58,453 nucleotides of DNA from Stentor coeruleus. Taxonomy: Eukaryota > Ciliophora > Heterotrichea > Heterotrichida > Stentoridae. This document shows positions 48,664 to 58,453 of the stretch, piece by piece (within the stretch, counting starts at the first letter, position 1; every line of letters begins with the position of its first letter). The stretch is taken from positions 1 to 58,453 of the forward strand of contig MPUH01000391.1 of NCBI GenBank assembly GCA_001970955.1, written 5' to 3'. Position numbers and translations under genes: made by a program. Under the pieces are notes generated by a model that saw only the letters and a list, made by a program, of their open reading frames with translations, ran no database searches and was not told the DNA's origin.

Positions 48664-51600
48664 CTATGGAGAATCATTAGAAGGGGTTTCAATACCTGGA
48701 TGCTGACATATTGTCCTTGGTATACTAATTCTAGGTGGAGTTCCAGACCTCAAAAGAATTTTGCTTGAACTCGTCCCAAATGCTTTAAATGAAGATTTCA
48801 TTGACACACTACTCTGATGTTCAGCCATTATTTCAGAAAGGTCTAAATCACTTAAAGGTCGTTCAGGGAATGAATCCATCCTTATTGTCGCTTCAGCATC
48901 TTTATCAATAACATCTTCTTGATTATTTTCAGGATCAGTTAGATGTGAACCAACAAAGTCTCTTAACAATCTTATCCTAGTATTATAAATCCTATGCTTG
49001 AATTCCCCTATATGAGGATCGCTGAGGTCTATAGCAATAAGTTCATATTCACCAAGGTTTATGCAAATATTTTCAATTTCTTTATCTTCGTTTATAACTA
49101 CAGGTGGATTAAAGTCTTTAAATAAAGCAAGTTTGTATGGATGACCCTTGAGTTTTATATAAATTTTACGCAAATCATCAAGGTCTACTTGGAAATCAGT
49201 GAAATCAAGCATATCTTCATCAGTGACTATATTTGGAATAAGATTTGAAAGCCCAAAACTGTACTGAACTTTGTGTAATGGTCTTTTATGAACTGTAAGC
49301 TTTGATAATATTATTGATGGCTTTTCATCAGTATCTTTAATCTCAGGTTCAACTGCTGATTGAACTGAACTTTCTTCATTTATTAATTCAGAGCTTTTAT
49401 TGATTTCAATTTCATATTCTATTTCTTTTTCTTTATCATTTTCATTTTCATTTTTAGGGGATATTATTTCAGCTTCTTGTCTTCTTTTTTTATAAGCTAA
49501 AGAACTGTTTATTGTATTTATTTCTATATTATGGGCTGATTCTGTTATTTCTACAGTAGCGTTACTGTCTTCTGGAGGTTTTGCTTCTGAGTATTTTTTT
49601 TTCTTGGATTTAGGTTTATGGTATAGAGCAGCATAAAAATAAATTGCTGTAAAAATGCTACTAACACAAGTTAAGACTAGACCTTCAACTGAAAGGACAA
49701 AGACTAAAGAGCCTGGAGAAAAGTTTAAAAGAATTATAATATACATAATTGCTGTAGGCAAACTAGCAAAAAGTATATGTATGAACTCTGTGTATAAAAT
49801 TGGGTATAGGAAATTAGCTTTTTTCTGAAAAACAGCATTGAAGACTGGTATTCGTGGTATACGGCTAAGAAGTAAAAGTAAGCATTTAAAGTTCAAAATG
49901 CAAGCTAAAAACATAAGACCTGCCACACCCCATCTATGATTCATAGTCCAAGATTTATGTACTTGATCCTTCTTCCTTATATAAGTCCAATAAAGAACAA
50001 CAAAACCAACATTAACCAATATATGAAATACCCACAATGCACTAATAAAAGACACAATAATATTCAACGTATCATTACTCTCCCTAAGTTTTCTCCCTTT
50101 AAAATCCTCAGCCTGTTCAACCGAAGCCATAACACAAATCCAAGCTGTCCCTTCAGCTAAACTTACAACAGATGAAGCACTAGCCAAAAAAGCAGCTTGT
50201 GTAAAAATAGCTACAGACCCACTTGACACAACAGCAACTCCAGTAAGTGAAGTTAACACAAAAGGATCACCTTCTATATAAAGTTCATCAGAATATGTAA
50301 CATTTATTTGCTTCTCAGTGCCACATATAAAATTATAATAATAATACCCATTAGTACAAGATGTACAATATGTTAAATTAAGACAAGTTGCACAATTTGC
50401 AGGACATGGTAAACACAAAGCATTATCAGCATAATAACCTTCACTACAAGTATATAAACATTGATTGTTTTCTAAAAACATATCATCATAACATGATAAA
50501 CATGAGGTAGAATTACATTCTAAACAGTTATCGTCACATTTTTCACATGTTGTATTAACTTTATAGTATCCATTACTACATCTTGGTACACAAGTGTTTC
50601 CTAATAAATACCATCCATCTAAGCAACTTGTGCATGAACTACTGGAATTTGTACATGTATTGCATGTTATTGAACAGTCTAAACATGATGTTGATTGTTT
50701 ATAAGAGCCATTTGGGCATTTATTAACACATGATGATTTATAGAGAAATTTTGATGATGAACAACTTGTACAAGTTTGTGTACTACCTGAACAAGTTAAA
50801 CATCCTAAACAAGGTTGACAGATTCCATTGACCGCTACTGTTGTCCCTTCAGAACATTTTTCCAAACATGAGTCTTTGTATAGTAAATAAGGGGCAAAAC
50901 ATGCTGAGCATAAGTCTTTGTTTTGGCAAGTCTCGCAATGAGTTTTACAATCAGAACACTTGTCGCCATCATTAAAACTCCCACTTGGACATTGTTCATA
51001 GCATTTATTATTGTAAAAATATCCTGTTGTACATGAAGTACAATTACTTGATGAATACTCACATGATAAACAAGGCTGGGTACAAGGCAAGCATTTTTTA
51101 TCAGAAGTTGGGAAATATGAATCTTGACAATTAGCATGACAAGTACTGTCCCAAAGATAAGGATATAAAGAGTTACTATCGCAAGAAAGACATGTTGAAG
51201 ATGATCCTGAGCAAGTAAGACAAGGTGTTCTACATATAATATTATATAAAATACTTGATGTTTCTATATAATACCCATCTAAAGTTAAAGTTTTTATAAT
51301 GATTGTATAAGTATTAGTTTGAGATGGGTTTAATACTGAGCTAAGGGTTAAAGTTCCTATTAGTCCAAAATCTCCAGTAATAGTAAGAATGCTAGTAAAA
51401 ATACAAGATGTTGAAATTGAATTTAAAGAACAAGTTGATGATGATAGATCTGAAGTTGTCATGATTTCAAAAGATGCTGGTGATGATAATAAAGAATATT
51501 GGATTGTATAAATTGAATACTCGGATATATAAGCGTTAGATAAAGATAGAGAACAAGAATTCATTGTTGCTAAAGAAGTCATAGTAACTGAGCATTGATT

Positions 51601-53931
51601 GGAATCAATACCATAAGTCCCATCATTAGAAGATAGGGTGAAATACGTTGTCTTTGTTGACACTGGATTTTTTATAGTCCCTGCAACTAATTGGAAACTC
51701 CCTGTTATGCTGTTGGTATCAGTAAGAGTAACTTTAAGTTCATTCCCAGAGACTTCACAACTATAGCTTTTTACCCCTGTCACAGTACAAGATATCGAAT
51801 TTGCTAATATAATCCCATCAGGTGGATGGACAATCAAAATCCCACCAGTTGGTATAGGATTATAAGGTATAATATCAAAAGTATAAAAACTTTCTCCAAG
51901 TACTACAGGATTTTGTGCAGTAGCAACAGCTGTGACAAAACTATGCATTTTATTCATAGTTACAATAAGTCCACTATTTACACTATCAATCAAATAATCA
52001 TCAACTAAAGTTTGAATAATAAATGACGAGCTCGGCTTCAAAGTTAGTGTGTTTCTAACCGAAGATACTAAAAATTCTAGTTTCCCAGTAAAAGATCCAG
52101 TCATAAAAGCATTGTTTATATTTATTGAAACACTTGTACTACTAATAGTAGGATAATTTGGGAATCCTGATATAGGTGAAAATGAATCAATAATTAAACT
52201 GAGTTCTTGAGGGAATTGTATATATATAGACCCTCCTGTAGATATAATATTAGTAATAGTCAATGTAAATGTATATTTACAAATATCACCTGTTGTATAT
52301 GATCCTGGGATAATAACTAATGAACAAGATCCTGGACTAGCTGTAATAGTTTTACTAGAATTCTCAGATATTTTATATTCTAATGTTTTTGATGAGTATA
52401 TTGTTATACTAAAACTCAATGTAGGCTTTGTACTTGGTGGATTTTTAACCTTGTCAATAGAAAAAGATATAGTCTCAGTCCCAAAATCTGAAGGAAAACC
52501 TTCTGTGATAGTCAAAATATTCGTCCTGATCTGACATGTGCTTATTGAACTTATCCCTATTATTGAACCTGAACATATATCTTGATCTTCAACAGTAATA
52601 TCATTAGGAAATATTATAACAATACAAGATCCTGATTTTATTGGCTCATTAGAAGAAAACATAAAAGTATAAGTTGTAATTGTATTAATAGTCAATATTT
52701 GTGGGGTTATAGAAATTATATTAATACTTCCTGGTATTGATATTATTGTAAAAGCAGAAGAATAATCGGATATATAATTGCCGTAGCCAATTTGTAAAGA
52801 AATTGTTGTGGACATTGTGTTTGGAGGGTTTACACAAGAGTCGATAATGAATTCAAATGTTGAAGGGCTTGATGTATATGAACTGACTAATGAAGTTAAA
52901 GTTATTGATGAAGTTGATGATGTATAGGGTAAAGATCCACCGTAATTGAAGCCAAAGATAGGGGTGATTATGCTGATTTGGCAAGTTATTGTTGATGGAA
53001 GAAGTATTTGTATATATGAATCAGGTATAACAGGATTAGAGATAGTAAAAGTAAATGTATAAAATGTTTTTGTGTTTACAGTATCTGTTTGAGTATCAAT
53101 TTCACAAGATGTGAGTTCTCCACCTTGAACTGTAGTCACCTGCGTATTTATCCCAGAAGAATTTTCCAATTCTCCTTTTGCTGTATATGTTCTCAACATA
53201 AATCCACTAACTGGCTGAGTACTAGGTGGATTTCTAACTCCTTCTACAACTATTTCCCAACTTCCTATAACAACATCAGTTAAAACTATTGTTAATAAAT
53301 TTCCTTCATAACTACATGAAAAAGTGCATTTTGGAGTTGATGTAATAAAACTTTCACTAGCTAGAGTTCGTAAATTACTATCCCACTTAGGGAATTCTAT
53401 AGTGATTTTCCCATCTATAGGAACTTCAATACTAAAATCAGAAGATATTGTCCATGAAGTAGTAATGCCGCTCTGTGTCGAAGCTGGAGTAATTGTAAAT
53501 ATCGACAAAGCTTTTGCTGTATAAGTCAAACTTGTTGTAAATGTGTCTATTTGGACCATAGATGCATCTAAAGTTGATACTAAAACTGTTCTTGTAAATG
53601 CGGGACTGGGGTTGATTATATTTGAAATCTGGATTGTTACTGCTTGGGATGTGGGTATAGATGCAGATATGACACCTAATATGCTGTTTCCTGAAATAGT
53701 GCATGTAATGCTGAGGATTGGGTAGATGGTTTGGCAAGTTATTCCTGTATCTGAAATGATGGCTTCATCAGGGAATTGGATTTTTATATAGCCTCCTACT
53801 GGGGTTGGTGTAACTGATGTAAAAGCTAAATCTATTTCAGTGGATTTTAGGATTTCTTTGTTTGTGATTTCTAGTTGGTACTCTAAAATCACAGCGCCTA
53901 GAGTTTGGGAGATTAAGAAAAAAATCAACAT
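48664..53931 (-). CDS. Giant Cys-rich membrane receptor-like protein, 1755 aa
   Basis: A signal peptide (MLIFFLISQTLGA) starts the protein. Residues about 20-895 are six to eight beta-rich modules of roughly 110-125 residues. Each carries a P-x-G-G-x-I-x-I-x-F/L-P-like stretch and most have an N-P-P/V-S-T-K/Q-P signature (RNPPSTQP, VNPPNTMS, KNPPSTKP, KNPVSTKT). Residues about 898-1205 are furin-like Cys-rich repeats (C-x2-C pairs, as in CLTCSGSSSTCLSC and CLSCEYSSSNCTSC). Four or five membrane segments follow at about 1237-1430, then a 320-residue acidic cytoplasmic tail. The layout is typical of the large ciliate surface proteins with growth-factor-receptor-like Cys repeats; ligands and signalling are unknown. 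It is one uninterrupted 5.3-kb frame ending in TAG. Confidence 0.9.
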   Translation of the reverse strand: MLIFFLISQTLGAVILEYQLEITNKEILKSTEIDLAFTSVTPTPVGGYIKIQFPDEAIISDTGITCQTIYPILSITCTISGNSILGVISASIPTSQAVTIQISNIINPSPAFTRTVLVSTLDASMVQIDTFTTSLTYTAKALSIFTITPASTQSGITTSWTISSDFSIEVPIDGKITIEFPKWDSNLRTLASESFITSTPKCTFSCSYEGNLLTIVLTDVVIGSWEIVVEGVRNPPSTQPVSGFMLRTYTAKGELENSSGINTQVTTVQGGELTSCEIDTQTDTVNTKTFYTFTFTISNPVIPDSYIQILLPSTITCQISIITPIFGFNYGGSLPYTSSTSSITLTSLVSSYTSSPSTFEFIIDSCVNPPNTMSTTISLQIGYGNYISDYSSAFTIISIPGSINIISITPQILTINTITTYTFMFSSNEPIKSGSCIVIIFPNDITVEDQDICSGSIIGISSISTCQIRTNILTITEGFPSDFGTETISFSIDKVKNPPSTKPTLSFSITIYSSKTLEYKISENSSKTITASPGSCSLVIIPGSYTTGDICKYTFTLTITNIISTGGSIYIQFPQELSLIIDSFSPISGFPNYPTISSTSVSININNAFMTGSFTGKLEFLVSSVRNTLTLKPSSSFIIQTLVDDYLIDSVNSGLIVTMNKMHSFVTAVATAQNPVVLGESFYTFDIIPYNPIPTGGILIVHPPDGIILANSISCTVTGVKSYSCEVSGNELKVTLTDTNSITGSFQLVAGTIKNPVSTKTTYFTLSSNDGTYGIDSNQCSVTMTSLATMNSCSLSLSNAYISEYSIYTIQYSLLSSPASFEIMTTSDLSSSTCSLNSISTSCIFTSILTITGDFGLIGTLTLSSVLNPSQTNTYTIIIKTLTLDGYYIETSSILYNIICRTPCLTCSGSSSTCLSCDSNSLYPYLWDSTCHANCQDSYFPTSDKKCLPCTQPCLSCEYSSSNCTSCTTGYFYNNKCYEQCPSGSFNDGDKCSDCKTHCETCQNKDLCSACFAPYLLYKDSCLEKCSEGTTVAVNGICQPCLGCLTCSGSTQTCTSCSSSKFLYKSSCVNKCPNGSYKQSTSCLDCSITCNTCTNSSSSCTSCLDGWYLLGNTCVPRCSNGYYKVNTTCEKCDDNCLECNSTSCLSCYDDMFLENNQCLYTCSEGYYADNALCLPCPANCATCLNLTYCTSCTNGYYYYNFICGTEKQINVTYSDELYIEGDPFVLTSLTGVAVVSSGSVAIFTQAAFLASASSVVSLAEGTAWICVMASVEQAEDFKGRKLRESNDTLNIIVSFISALWVFHILVNVGFVVLYWTYIRKKDQVHKSWTMNHRWGVAGLMFLACILNFKCLLLLLSRIPRIPVFNAVFQKKANFLYPILYTEFIHILFASLPTAIMYIIILLNFSPGSLVFVLSVEGLVLTCVSSIFTAIYFYAALYHKPKSKKKKYSEAKPPEDSNATVEITESAHNIEINTINSSLAYKKRRQEAEIISPKNENENDKEKEIEYEIEINKSSELINEESSVQSAVEPEIKDTDEKPSIILSKLTVHKRPLHKVQYSFGLSNLIPNIVTDEDMLDFTDFQVDLDDLRKIYIKLKGHPYKLALFKDFNPPVVINEDKEIENICINLGEYELIAIDLSDPHIGEFKHRIYNTRIRLLRDFVGSHLTDPENNQEDVIDKDAEATIRMDSFPERPLSDLDLSEIMAEHQSSVSMKSSFKAFGTSSSKILLRSGTPPRISIPRTICQHPGIETPSNDSP

Positions 53932-54267
53932 TTTAATATTTGAATGAATAACTATAGAACTATTTTTATATAAAAATCTGATGATGTTGGAGAGCAGAAA
54001 TATTGCTAAGGGTAATTGTGTTGCTAATATGGATATGGAGAAATATATTGAATTTAGGTATTTATAAAAGTATAAGTAAAGATAAAATAAATATGTGTAT
54101 ATTATCTAATATACTATATGATGATTATGGATTTTTAAAGAAAATATTAGAATTTTCGTGTAAGAAATATATAAATATAACTTTTTATATAGAGAAGTTT
54201 AAAAATACTCTTAGTTCTTGTTTGAAATTCCCTTATTCTTAATGAATCAACCATTTTCTCCCTAATT
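53932..54267. other. AT-rich intergenic region
   Basis: Contains a 79-codon plus-strand open stretch without a proper ATG start (54003-54242). It has no recognisable features and is probably chance. Confidence 0.5.
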
Positions 54268-56742
54268 TTATAATTTATCTATAGTGTCTTTAATAATATG
54301 CGCTTGGTCTCTAATTATATTATTCTGGCTTCGCAAGCATTTATTAACAAACTCAGTCATCTTTTGGGACTTAAAAGTAAACCTATCAATATCTTTAAAA
54401 CTCATAACTAAATCTGAAACCAAATACATAGCATTTATATGCACATCAACAACATTTCTCAAAGTTTCATCAGTAACCCTTATACAAAACTCAATCATAG
54501 TCTCTAAATTCCCTATAATCAAATTTAATCCTTGAATTTCCACCCCATGAATCAAATTTATATAAAAAATAATAATACAATACCTCAACGAAATTATAGC
54601 ATCAAAAAGATCAGGATTATCTTCTTCATTAACATTTTCCAAAGACATCTTAGCAGCACTTTCTATATAAGTCATGCATCCTCTCATATGTTTTTCATAT
54701 ATTCCAGGTATAGCACAAAAATCTCCTAAAGTATTAATAGCTTCAATTTTGACTTTAAGTTCCATTTTACTACTACTCAAAATTTCATAAAACCTATGAA
54801 TAAAACTTGGTATATAATCAATAAAATCCAAATTCAAAGCACGAGCCAGATCTCCTAAACACATAATTGCTGCCATGCATACTCCTGGACAATATTCTTC
54901 ACGAACTGCCCATAATAATGCAGGAACTAATACAGATAAATATTTAATAAATTTCCTACCCAAACAATCAACTAATGCTCCAATAGTTTCTAAAGCTTCA
55001 TGTAAAAGAATTCCTCTTATTTTAAACATGTTTAATGTTATACTCATGAATTTATCAGCCATTTCTTCAGTTACAACACCTAAAGATCCTTTGCCGAAAA
55101 GGTTGTGTAATATTGAATAACTTGCTGTGATAAGACTTTCATGAGGACTTTGTAATAAATCTATAAAAAAAGGTAACTTGCTTTCAAGTTTTGGCCTGTG
55201 TATATTGTTTACTTTATCACATATAGAACTTAAAACACTTATAGCGGCAATACCATAATAATCATCGTAATGGTTTAGGGTAATTTGAAGAAGTTGAGAA
55301 ATAATTGTATCGAAATCATTATCGTAAAAAAAGGTAGAAAAATTTGGTTGCTCAGTTAGTTGATGGATTATATTGCATGTATGTGAAGCTACTTCTCCTG
55401 TATCGGTAAGAGTTTTTTTAATCATTTCGAGATAATCTTTAAAAGCGCTTATTTTTGGAAGGTCTTTATAATTCTGACACACTTTATTCAAGCACCAAGC
55501 AGCAGTTTTTCTTATATGAATATTTTCTGAATATACTAAAGGTATAAGTGTTAACAATGAACCCCTAATAAGCCCAGATAGTGTATTTTGTGAAGGTCCT
55601 TCCAACACACTCCCAAAAACCAAAATCGCTGACTTTTGTAGTTTCCAATCAGAATTCATAATATTAACTGAAATATATCCATAACACATTTCAACAATAG
55701 GGTCACCAACAATAGAAGCAATCGAGGATAAAGTGGAACTACAAGCTCTATGAATAGTCCATTCATCATCATCATCATTATCAAAAATATGTATTTTCTC
55801 CAATAATATCGGTACCAAACTAGCAGCAGCGGTATTAATATAATTATTATATGAAACCTTACATAAAATTCTCTCATTCTCAATATCAGCAAGTGAATTC
55901 CAAAACTCAATAGCATTAATCATCACTTTAGGTTCATCATTTTTTATAGCCCGATATGTGATATTCCCTAAATCTACAAGTTCACTAGCTATTTGTTCAT
56001 AGTAATTATAACAAATATTACTTATAACACTCATACATTGGCTACGAATTTCTATACTAGGATGTGTACAAAGAGCATATAAAGAATGGAAAATAGCTTT
56101 ACGTTCATTTGGATTTTCAATATTAATCCTTATGAATTTTATACTATTTTGTAATGCTGTAAGTGAAGATTTTATTATAGAAACTGCATTTATTGAACTT
56201 TCTAATCCTGATACTATTGCTGTTAATATTCCATCAGCTTCTTCTTTTGTTAAAGATTCCTGAGGGATTTCTTCGCATATATAGCCTAAAGTCATTAATG
56301 CTGTTTCTTTATGAACAACTTGGATATTCATAGCATTCATTATGAGGATTTTTAATAAATTTGGCCAGGAATGGTTTGGGATATCATATTTAGCGATACT
56401 TGCGATGATTTGAGCTGAGACTTGACGAAGGTCTTTGGATTCATCAGCTAAGACTGAGAGAACTATATCTTTGATTAAAGATTTTATGTCTGTTGGTAAG
56501 AAGGTCCAAAGATTTGATATAGCTTGGTCTTGGGTACTGTTGAGGATTGTGTTTTTTAGATAAAAACCTGATAATTGTCGCGCGAGGATGTTGGTTTCGG
56601 GATTTGAAAGGATTTTTGATAGATTTAGTAAGAAGAAACCTGGGTTTGAATGAAGTTGTGATGTTAAAAGGTCTAAGGCATCAGTCCGATGGGATCCTGA
56701 CTGAGATTGGGCTGATATCAAAATATCTGTGAGGTTTGACAT
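54268..56742 (-). CDS. KPNB1: Importin-beta (karyopherin beta-1)
   Basis: An 824-residue HEAT-repeat nuclear import receptor (human KPNB1 has 876). It carries importin-alpha/cargo complexes through the nuclear pore and releases them on Ran-GTP. The N-terminal importin-beta domain is visible as NPGFFLLNLSKIL followed by ARQLSGFYLKNTI, the counterpart of R-x-x-A-G-L-x-L-K-N. HEAT repeats fill the rest, including MTLGYICEEIPQ (typical of KPNB1), DDDDEWTIHRACSSTL (the acidic loop of HEAT 8), KSAILVFGSVLEGP and KTAAWCLNKVC. The acidic loop and VFGSVLEGP are good KPNB1 markers. The first ATG is used. Strand composition switches twice within the gene. Confidence 0.93.
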   Translation of the reverse strand: MSNLTDILISAQSQSGSHRTDALDLLTSQLHSNPGFFLLNLSKILSNPETNILARQLSGFYLKNTILNSTQDQAISNLWTFLPTDIKSLIKDIVLSVLADESKDLRQVSAQIIASIAKYDIPNHSWPNLLKILIMNAMNIQVVHKETALMTLGYICEEIPQESLTKEEADGILTAIVSGLESSINAVSIIKSSLTALQNSIKFIRINIENPNERKAIFHSLYALCTHPSIEIRSQCMSVISNICYNYYEQIASELVDLGNITYRAIKNDEPKVMINAIEFWNSLADIENERILCKVSYNNYINTAAASLVPILLEKIHIFDNDDDDEWTIHRACSSTLSSIASIVGDPIVEMCYGYISVNIMNSDWKLQKSAILVFGSVLEGPSQNTLSGLIRGSLLTLIPLVYSENIHIRKTAAWCLNKVCQNYKDLPKISAFKDYLEMIKKTLTDTGEVASHTCNIIHQLTEQPNFSTFFYDNDFDTIISQLLQITLNHYDDYYGIAAISVLSSICDKVNNIHRPKLESKLPFFIDLLQSPHESLITASYSILHNLFGKGSLGVVTEEMADKFMSITLNMFKIRGILLHEALETIGALVDCLGRKFIKYLSVLVPALLWAVREEYCPGVCMAAIMCLGDLARALNLDFIDYIPSFIHRFYEILSSSKMELKVKIEAINTLGDFCAIPGIYEKHMRGCMTYIESAAKMSLENVNEEDNPDLFDAIISLRYCIIIFYINLIHGVEIQGLNLIIGNLETMIEFCIRVTDETLRNVVDVHINAMYLVSDLVMSFKDIDRFTFKSQKMTEFVNKCLRSQNNIIRDQAHIIKDTIDKL

Positions 56743-57394
56743 TTTTATTTGAGGCAGGCGGGAGATTTTGGTTTTTTTTTTTAGACTTTTGGAGTTTTTT
56801 TAAGGTTAAAAATATGATGTGGATAAATAATTAAGTTTTAAAATGGTTTTGATGATGATTTTGGAGTGTGGTTGAGTCGTTGGTGAAAGAAAATTTTATG
56901 ACGAGTATTTTAGTGTAGGGTATATACTTGGGAATTTATTTTTATAAGGTATGATGNGTGGTTGAGTCGTTGGTGAAAGAAAATTTTATGACGAGTATTT
57001 TAGTGTAGGGTATATACTTGGGAATTTATTTTTATAAGGTATGATGATAATGAATAGTGTGTGATGGTTAAGGTAAAAATATTTATTTGCTAAATAGTAT
57101 TTTGGGTAAACATTATCAATTTTAAAGTACAGCATATTCATACTTGAAGAAACTTTTTTAATAGCAACTCCAGTTTTCCCCTAATTTTATACAATTTTTA
57201 ATAATAATTTCAATGTTTTTACTAGTTATCATTGATATATTTAGATTTTTTACTTATGATATTTCCGTATATTTAATCATATTCCTGCCAATATAAATTC
57301 ATAAACCTTCTCCACACCTATTTTTATAAAGATAATTTGCTGACTTACTCATAAAAAGAAATGTTTTTTTACCATATCCGTTTGATAAAGGTAA
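56743..57394. other. Divergent intergenic region with gap-flanking repeat
   Basis: The first 300 bp are G-rich on the plus strand and contain the N-joined 89-bp duplication listed separately. From about 57130 it is C-rich. No coherent frame. Confidence 0.7.
56868..57046. repeat. Perfect 89-bp direct repeat on both sides of a single N
   Basis: GTGGTTGAGTCGTTGGTGAA begins at 56868 and at 56958, with a single N at 56957 between identical 89-bp copies. Most likely an unmerged contig overlap. Confidence 0.95.
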
Positions 57395-58453
57395 ATGGAA
57401 AAGCTCTGGATCTTATTTCTGGTCGCAGGAGTTTTGGCAGGTAACGAAGACAAAATCGAGTTCAAACAGTTAGAAGTTGACTCTCCAATCAAAGAAGTCC
57501 TATACTGCGGGGCCAAAAAAGATACTATTCTTATCCTAACCAGTGAAAGACAAGCATATAGGTCAGAAAACTCAGGTTTTTCCTGGAAACCAATCGCTTT
57601 CAATGCTGAAACATTAAAAATTGATAAAATAATCTTCAGCAAAGCTGACAACAAACTTACAGCCTTCCTAAGCAAAGAAGGGAAAAATTGGTACTCAGAA
57701 GATTGTGGGAAGTCAATAAAGACTTTAAACTATCAATCTTTAATGGAAGATTTTAGATTCCACCCTAAAATGCGCACATGGGGTTTGGCTGTATCTTGGA
57801 ATAAATGTAATGAGGCTATTGAAATTGAGTGTACAAAAAGTAGGACTTTATATTTAACTAAGGATTTAGGGAGTACTTGGACACAGATTTTAGATTTTGT
57901 TGTGCAGTTCTCATGGGGACATGATGGTTTAGATGCTGATATATTGAAAACTATGCCTTTAGAGAGGATTTATGTGACTAGGAATAATAATCCAGATTCA
58001 GAAAGGAAGTCAGGATGGAGTACTGATATAGATTTTATGTATTCTGATGATTTTTTTGATTCGAGGGAAGTTTTGGTTACATATGGGAATAAGTTTTTAC
58101 TTACAGATAAGTTTATATTAGTGGCTACAGCGGTTATAGAAGATTCTAATGAAGTTAAGCTTATGGTCGCATCTTCTCCAAATATCGAAACCTTTTACAA
58201 GACTGAACTACCTGTAAAAAGAATTCCTGAACATAGTTATACTTTATTAGATACTAGTGAAGGTTCAATTTTCTTGCATGTTAATCACTATGGGTCTAAA
58301 TCAAATTATGGAACAATTTATATTTCTGATAGTACTGGACGTAGATTTAGTATTTCCTTAACATATAATGCTAGAGGATCATCAGGATATTGTGATTTTG
58401 ATAAAGTTAAAGGGTTAGAAGGGATTTATATAGCTAATATCTTTGATAAAAAC
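57395..58453 (+). CDS. VPS10/sortilin-domain sorting receptor, N-terminal part (cut by window end)
   Basis: The frame from ATG 57395 runs open for 353 codons to the window edge. The start MEKLWILFLVAGVLAG is a signal peptide. The VPS10 beta-propeller follows, with Asp-box-like turns typical of sortilins: SENSGFSWKP, SEDCGKSIKTL, TKDLGSTWTQI and SDSTGRRFSIS. Conserved blocks seen are DFRFHPK followed by a Cys-containing stretch (WNKCNEAIEIECTKS), and the late GNKFLLTDKFILVA, the counterpart of the sortilin 'F-x-x-x-x-x-F-l-f-v' block. Sortilins carry soluble cargo from the Golgi to endosomes or lysosome-related organelles. In ciliates such receptors are known to serve secretory-granule (mucocyst) formation, which in Stentor might mean cortical granules; that last step is inference. 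The membrane segment and tail lie outside the window. Confidence 0.9.
   Translation, partial: MEKLWILFLVAGVLAGNEDKIEFKQLEVDSPIKEVLYCGAKKDTILILTSERQAYRSENSGFSWKPIAFNAETLKIDKIIFSKADNKLTAFLSKEGKNWYSEDCGKSIKTLNYQSLMEDFRFHPKMRTWGLAVSWNKCNEAIEIECTKSRTLYLTKDLGSTWTQILDFVVQFSWGHDGLDADILKTMPLERIYVTRNNNPDSERKSGWSTDIDFMYSDDFFDSREVLVTYGNKFLLTDKFILVATAVIEDSNEVKLMVASSPNIETFYKTELPVKRIPEHSYTLLDTSEGSIFLHVNHYGSKSNYGTIYISDSTGRRFSISLTYNARGSSGYCDFDKVKGLEGIYIANIFDKN

Noticed and set aside
50835..51137. 100-codon Cys/Val-rich frame inside the giant membrane gene
   Set aside because: Shadow of the Cys-rich repeats in another frame.
57349..57675. 108-codon minus-strand frame at the right end
   Set aside because: Antisense to the VPS10 gene, whose own frame is open for 353 codons with clear domain motifs.
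1..58453. Possibility that the whole genome reads UAA/UAG as Gln or UGA as Trp
   Set aside because: Intact genes end in TAA, TAG (e.g. 2625, 35521, 48664) and TGA (8486) right after complete proteins, and use CAA/CAG and TGG internally.

Overview
The window looks like macronuclear DNA of a heterotrich ciliate, most probably Stentor or a close relative. It is strongly AT-rich, and genes are single open frames on both strands. One confirmed spliced gene carries a 15-nucleotide GT-AG intron (42329-42343), and a broken gene at 19754-21323 holds several more 15-nt candidates. Intact genes end in TAA, TAG and TGA alike and use TGG for tryptophan, so the working code is the standard one. This fits Stentor and argues against Blepharisma, Tetrahymena or Paramecium. 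No rRNA, tRNA or CRISPR array was found.

Layout. 1-2600: a decayed ubiquitin-specific-protease-like relic, a small ADP-ribosyltransferase-like gene, and a GC-richer island that is probably an unassigned structured RNA. 2625-8490: an ERK-type MAP kinase, a short unknown gene, a piggyBac relic, a membrane/IQ protein and a C2H2 zinc-finger gene. 8490-10830: decayed genes only. 10833-16467: a membrane-anchored GH31 protein that has lost both catalytic aspartates, then the spliceosomal helicase DHX8/Prp22. 17221-22250: two small multi-pass membrane proteins, two more piggyBac relics and a broken B-box/coiled-coil/kelch gene. 22253-26628: uroporphyrinogen decarboxylase, a Merlin/IS1595-type transposase relic, a FabF-type ketoacyl synthase and a small unknown gene. 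27080-46559: a B-box/WD40 protein, a DYRK kinase, a TTLL5-like tubulin glutamylase and six unknown proteins, most of them coiled-coil. 47806-58453: a TMEM185-like protein, a 1755-aa Cys-rich membrane receptor, importin-beta and the start of a VPS10/sortilin gene that leaves the window.

The genes do not form an operon-like unit. Several (TTLL, the coiled-coil proteins, a protein with a Shippo-like GPGxY motif) suit a cell with very many cilia, but that link is inference. Intergenic space is not empty. It holds at least three piggyBac relics, one Merlin relic, decayed host genes, and many direct duplications of 40-90 bp. Two of the duplications flank single Ns, so some are probably assembly joins. 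A second unusual layer is composition: blocks that are G-rich and C-poor alternate with C-rich, G-poor blocks every 0.5-1 kb, crossing gene borders.
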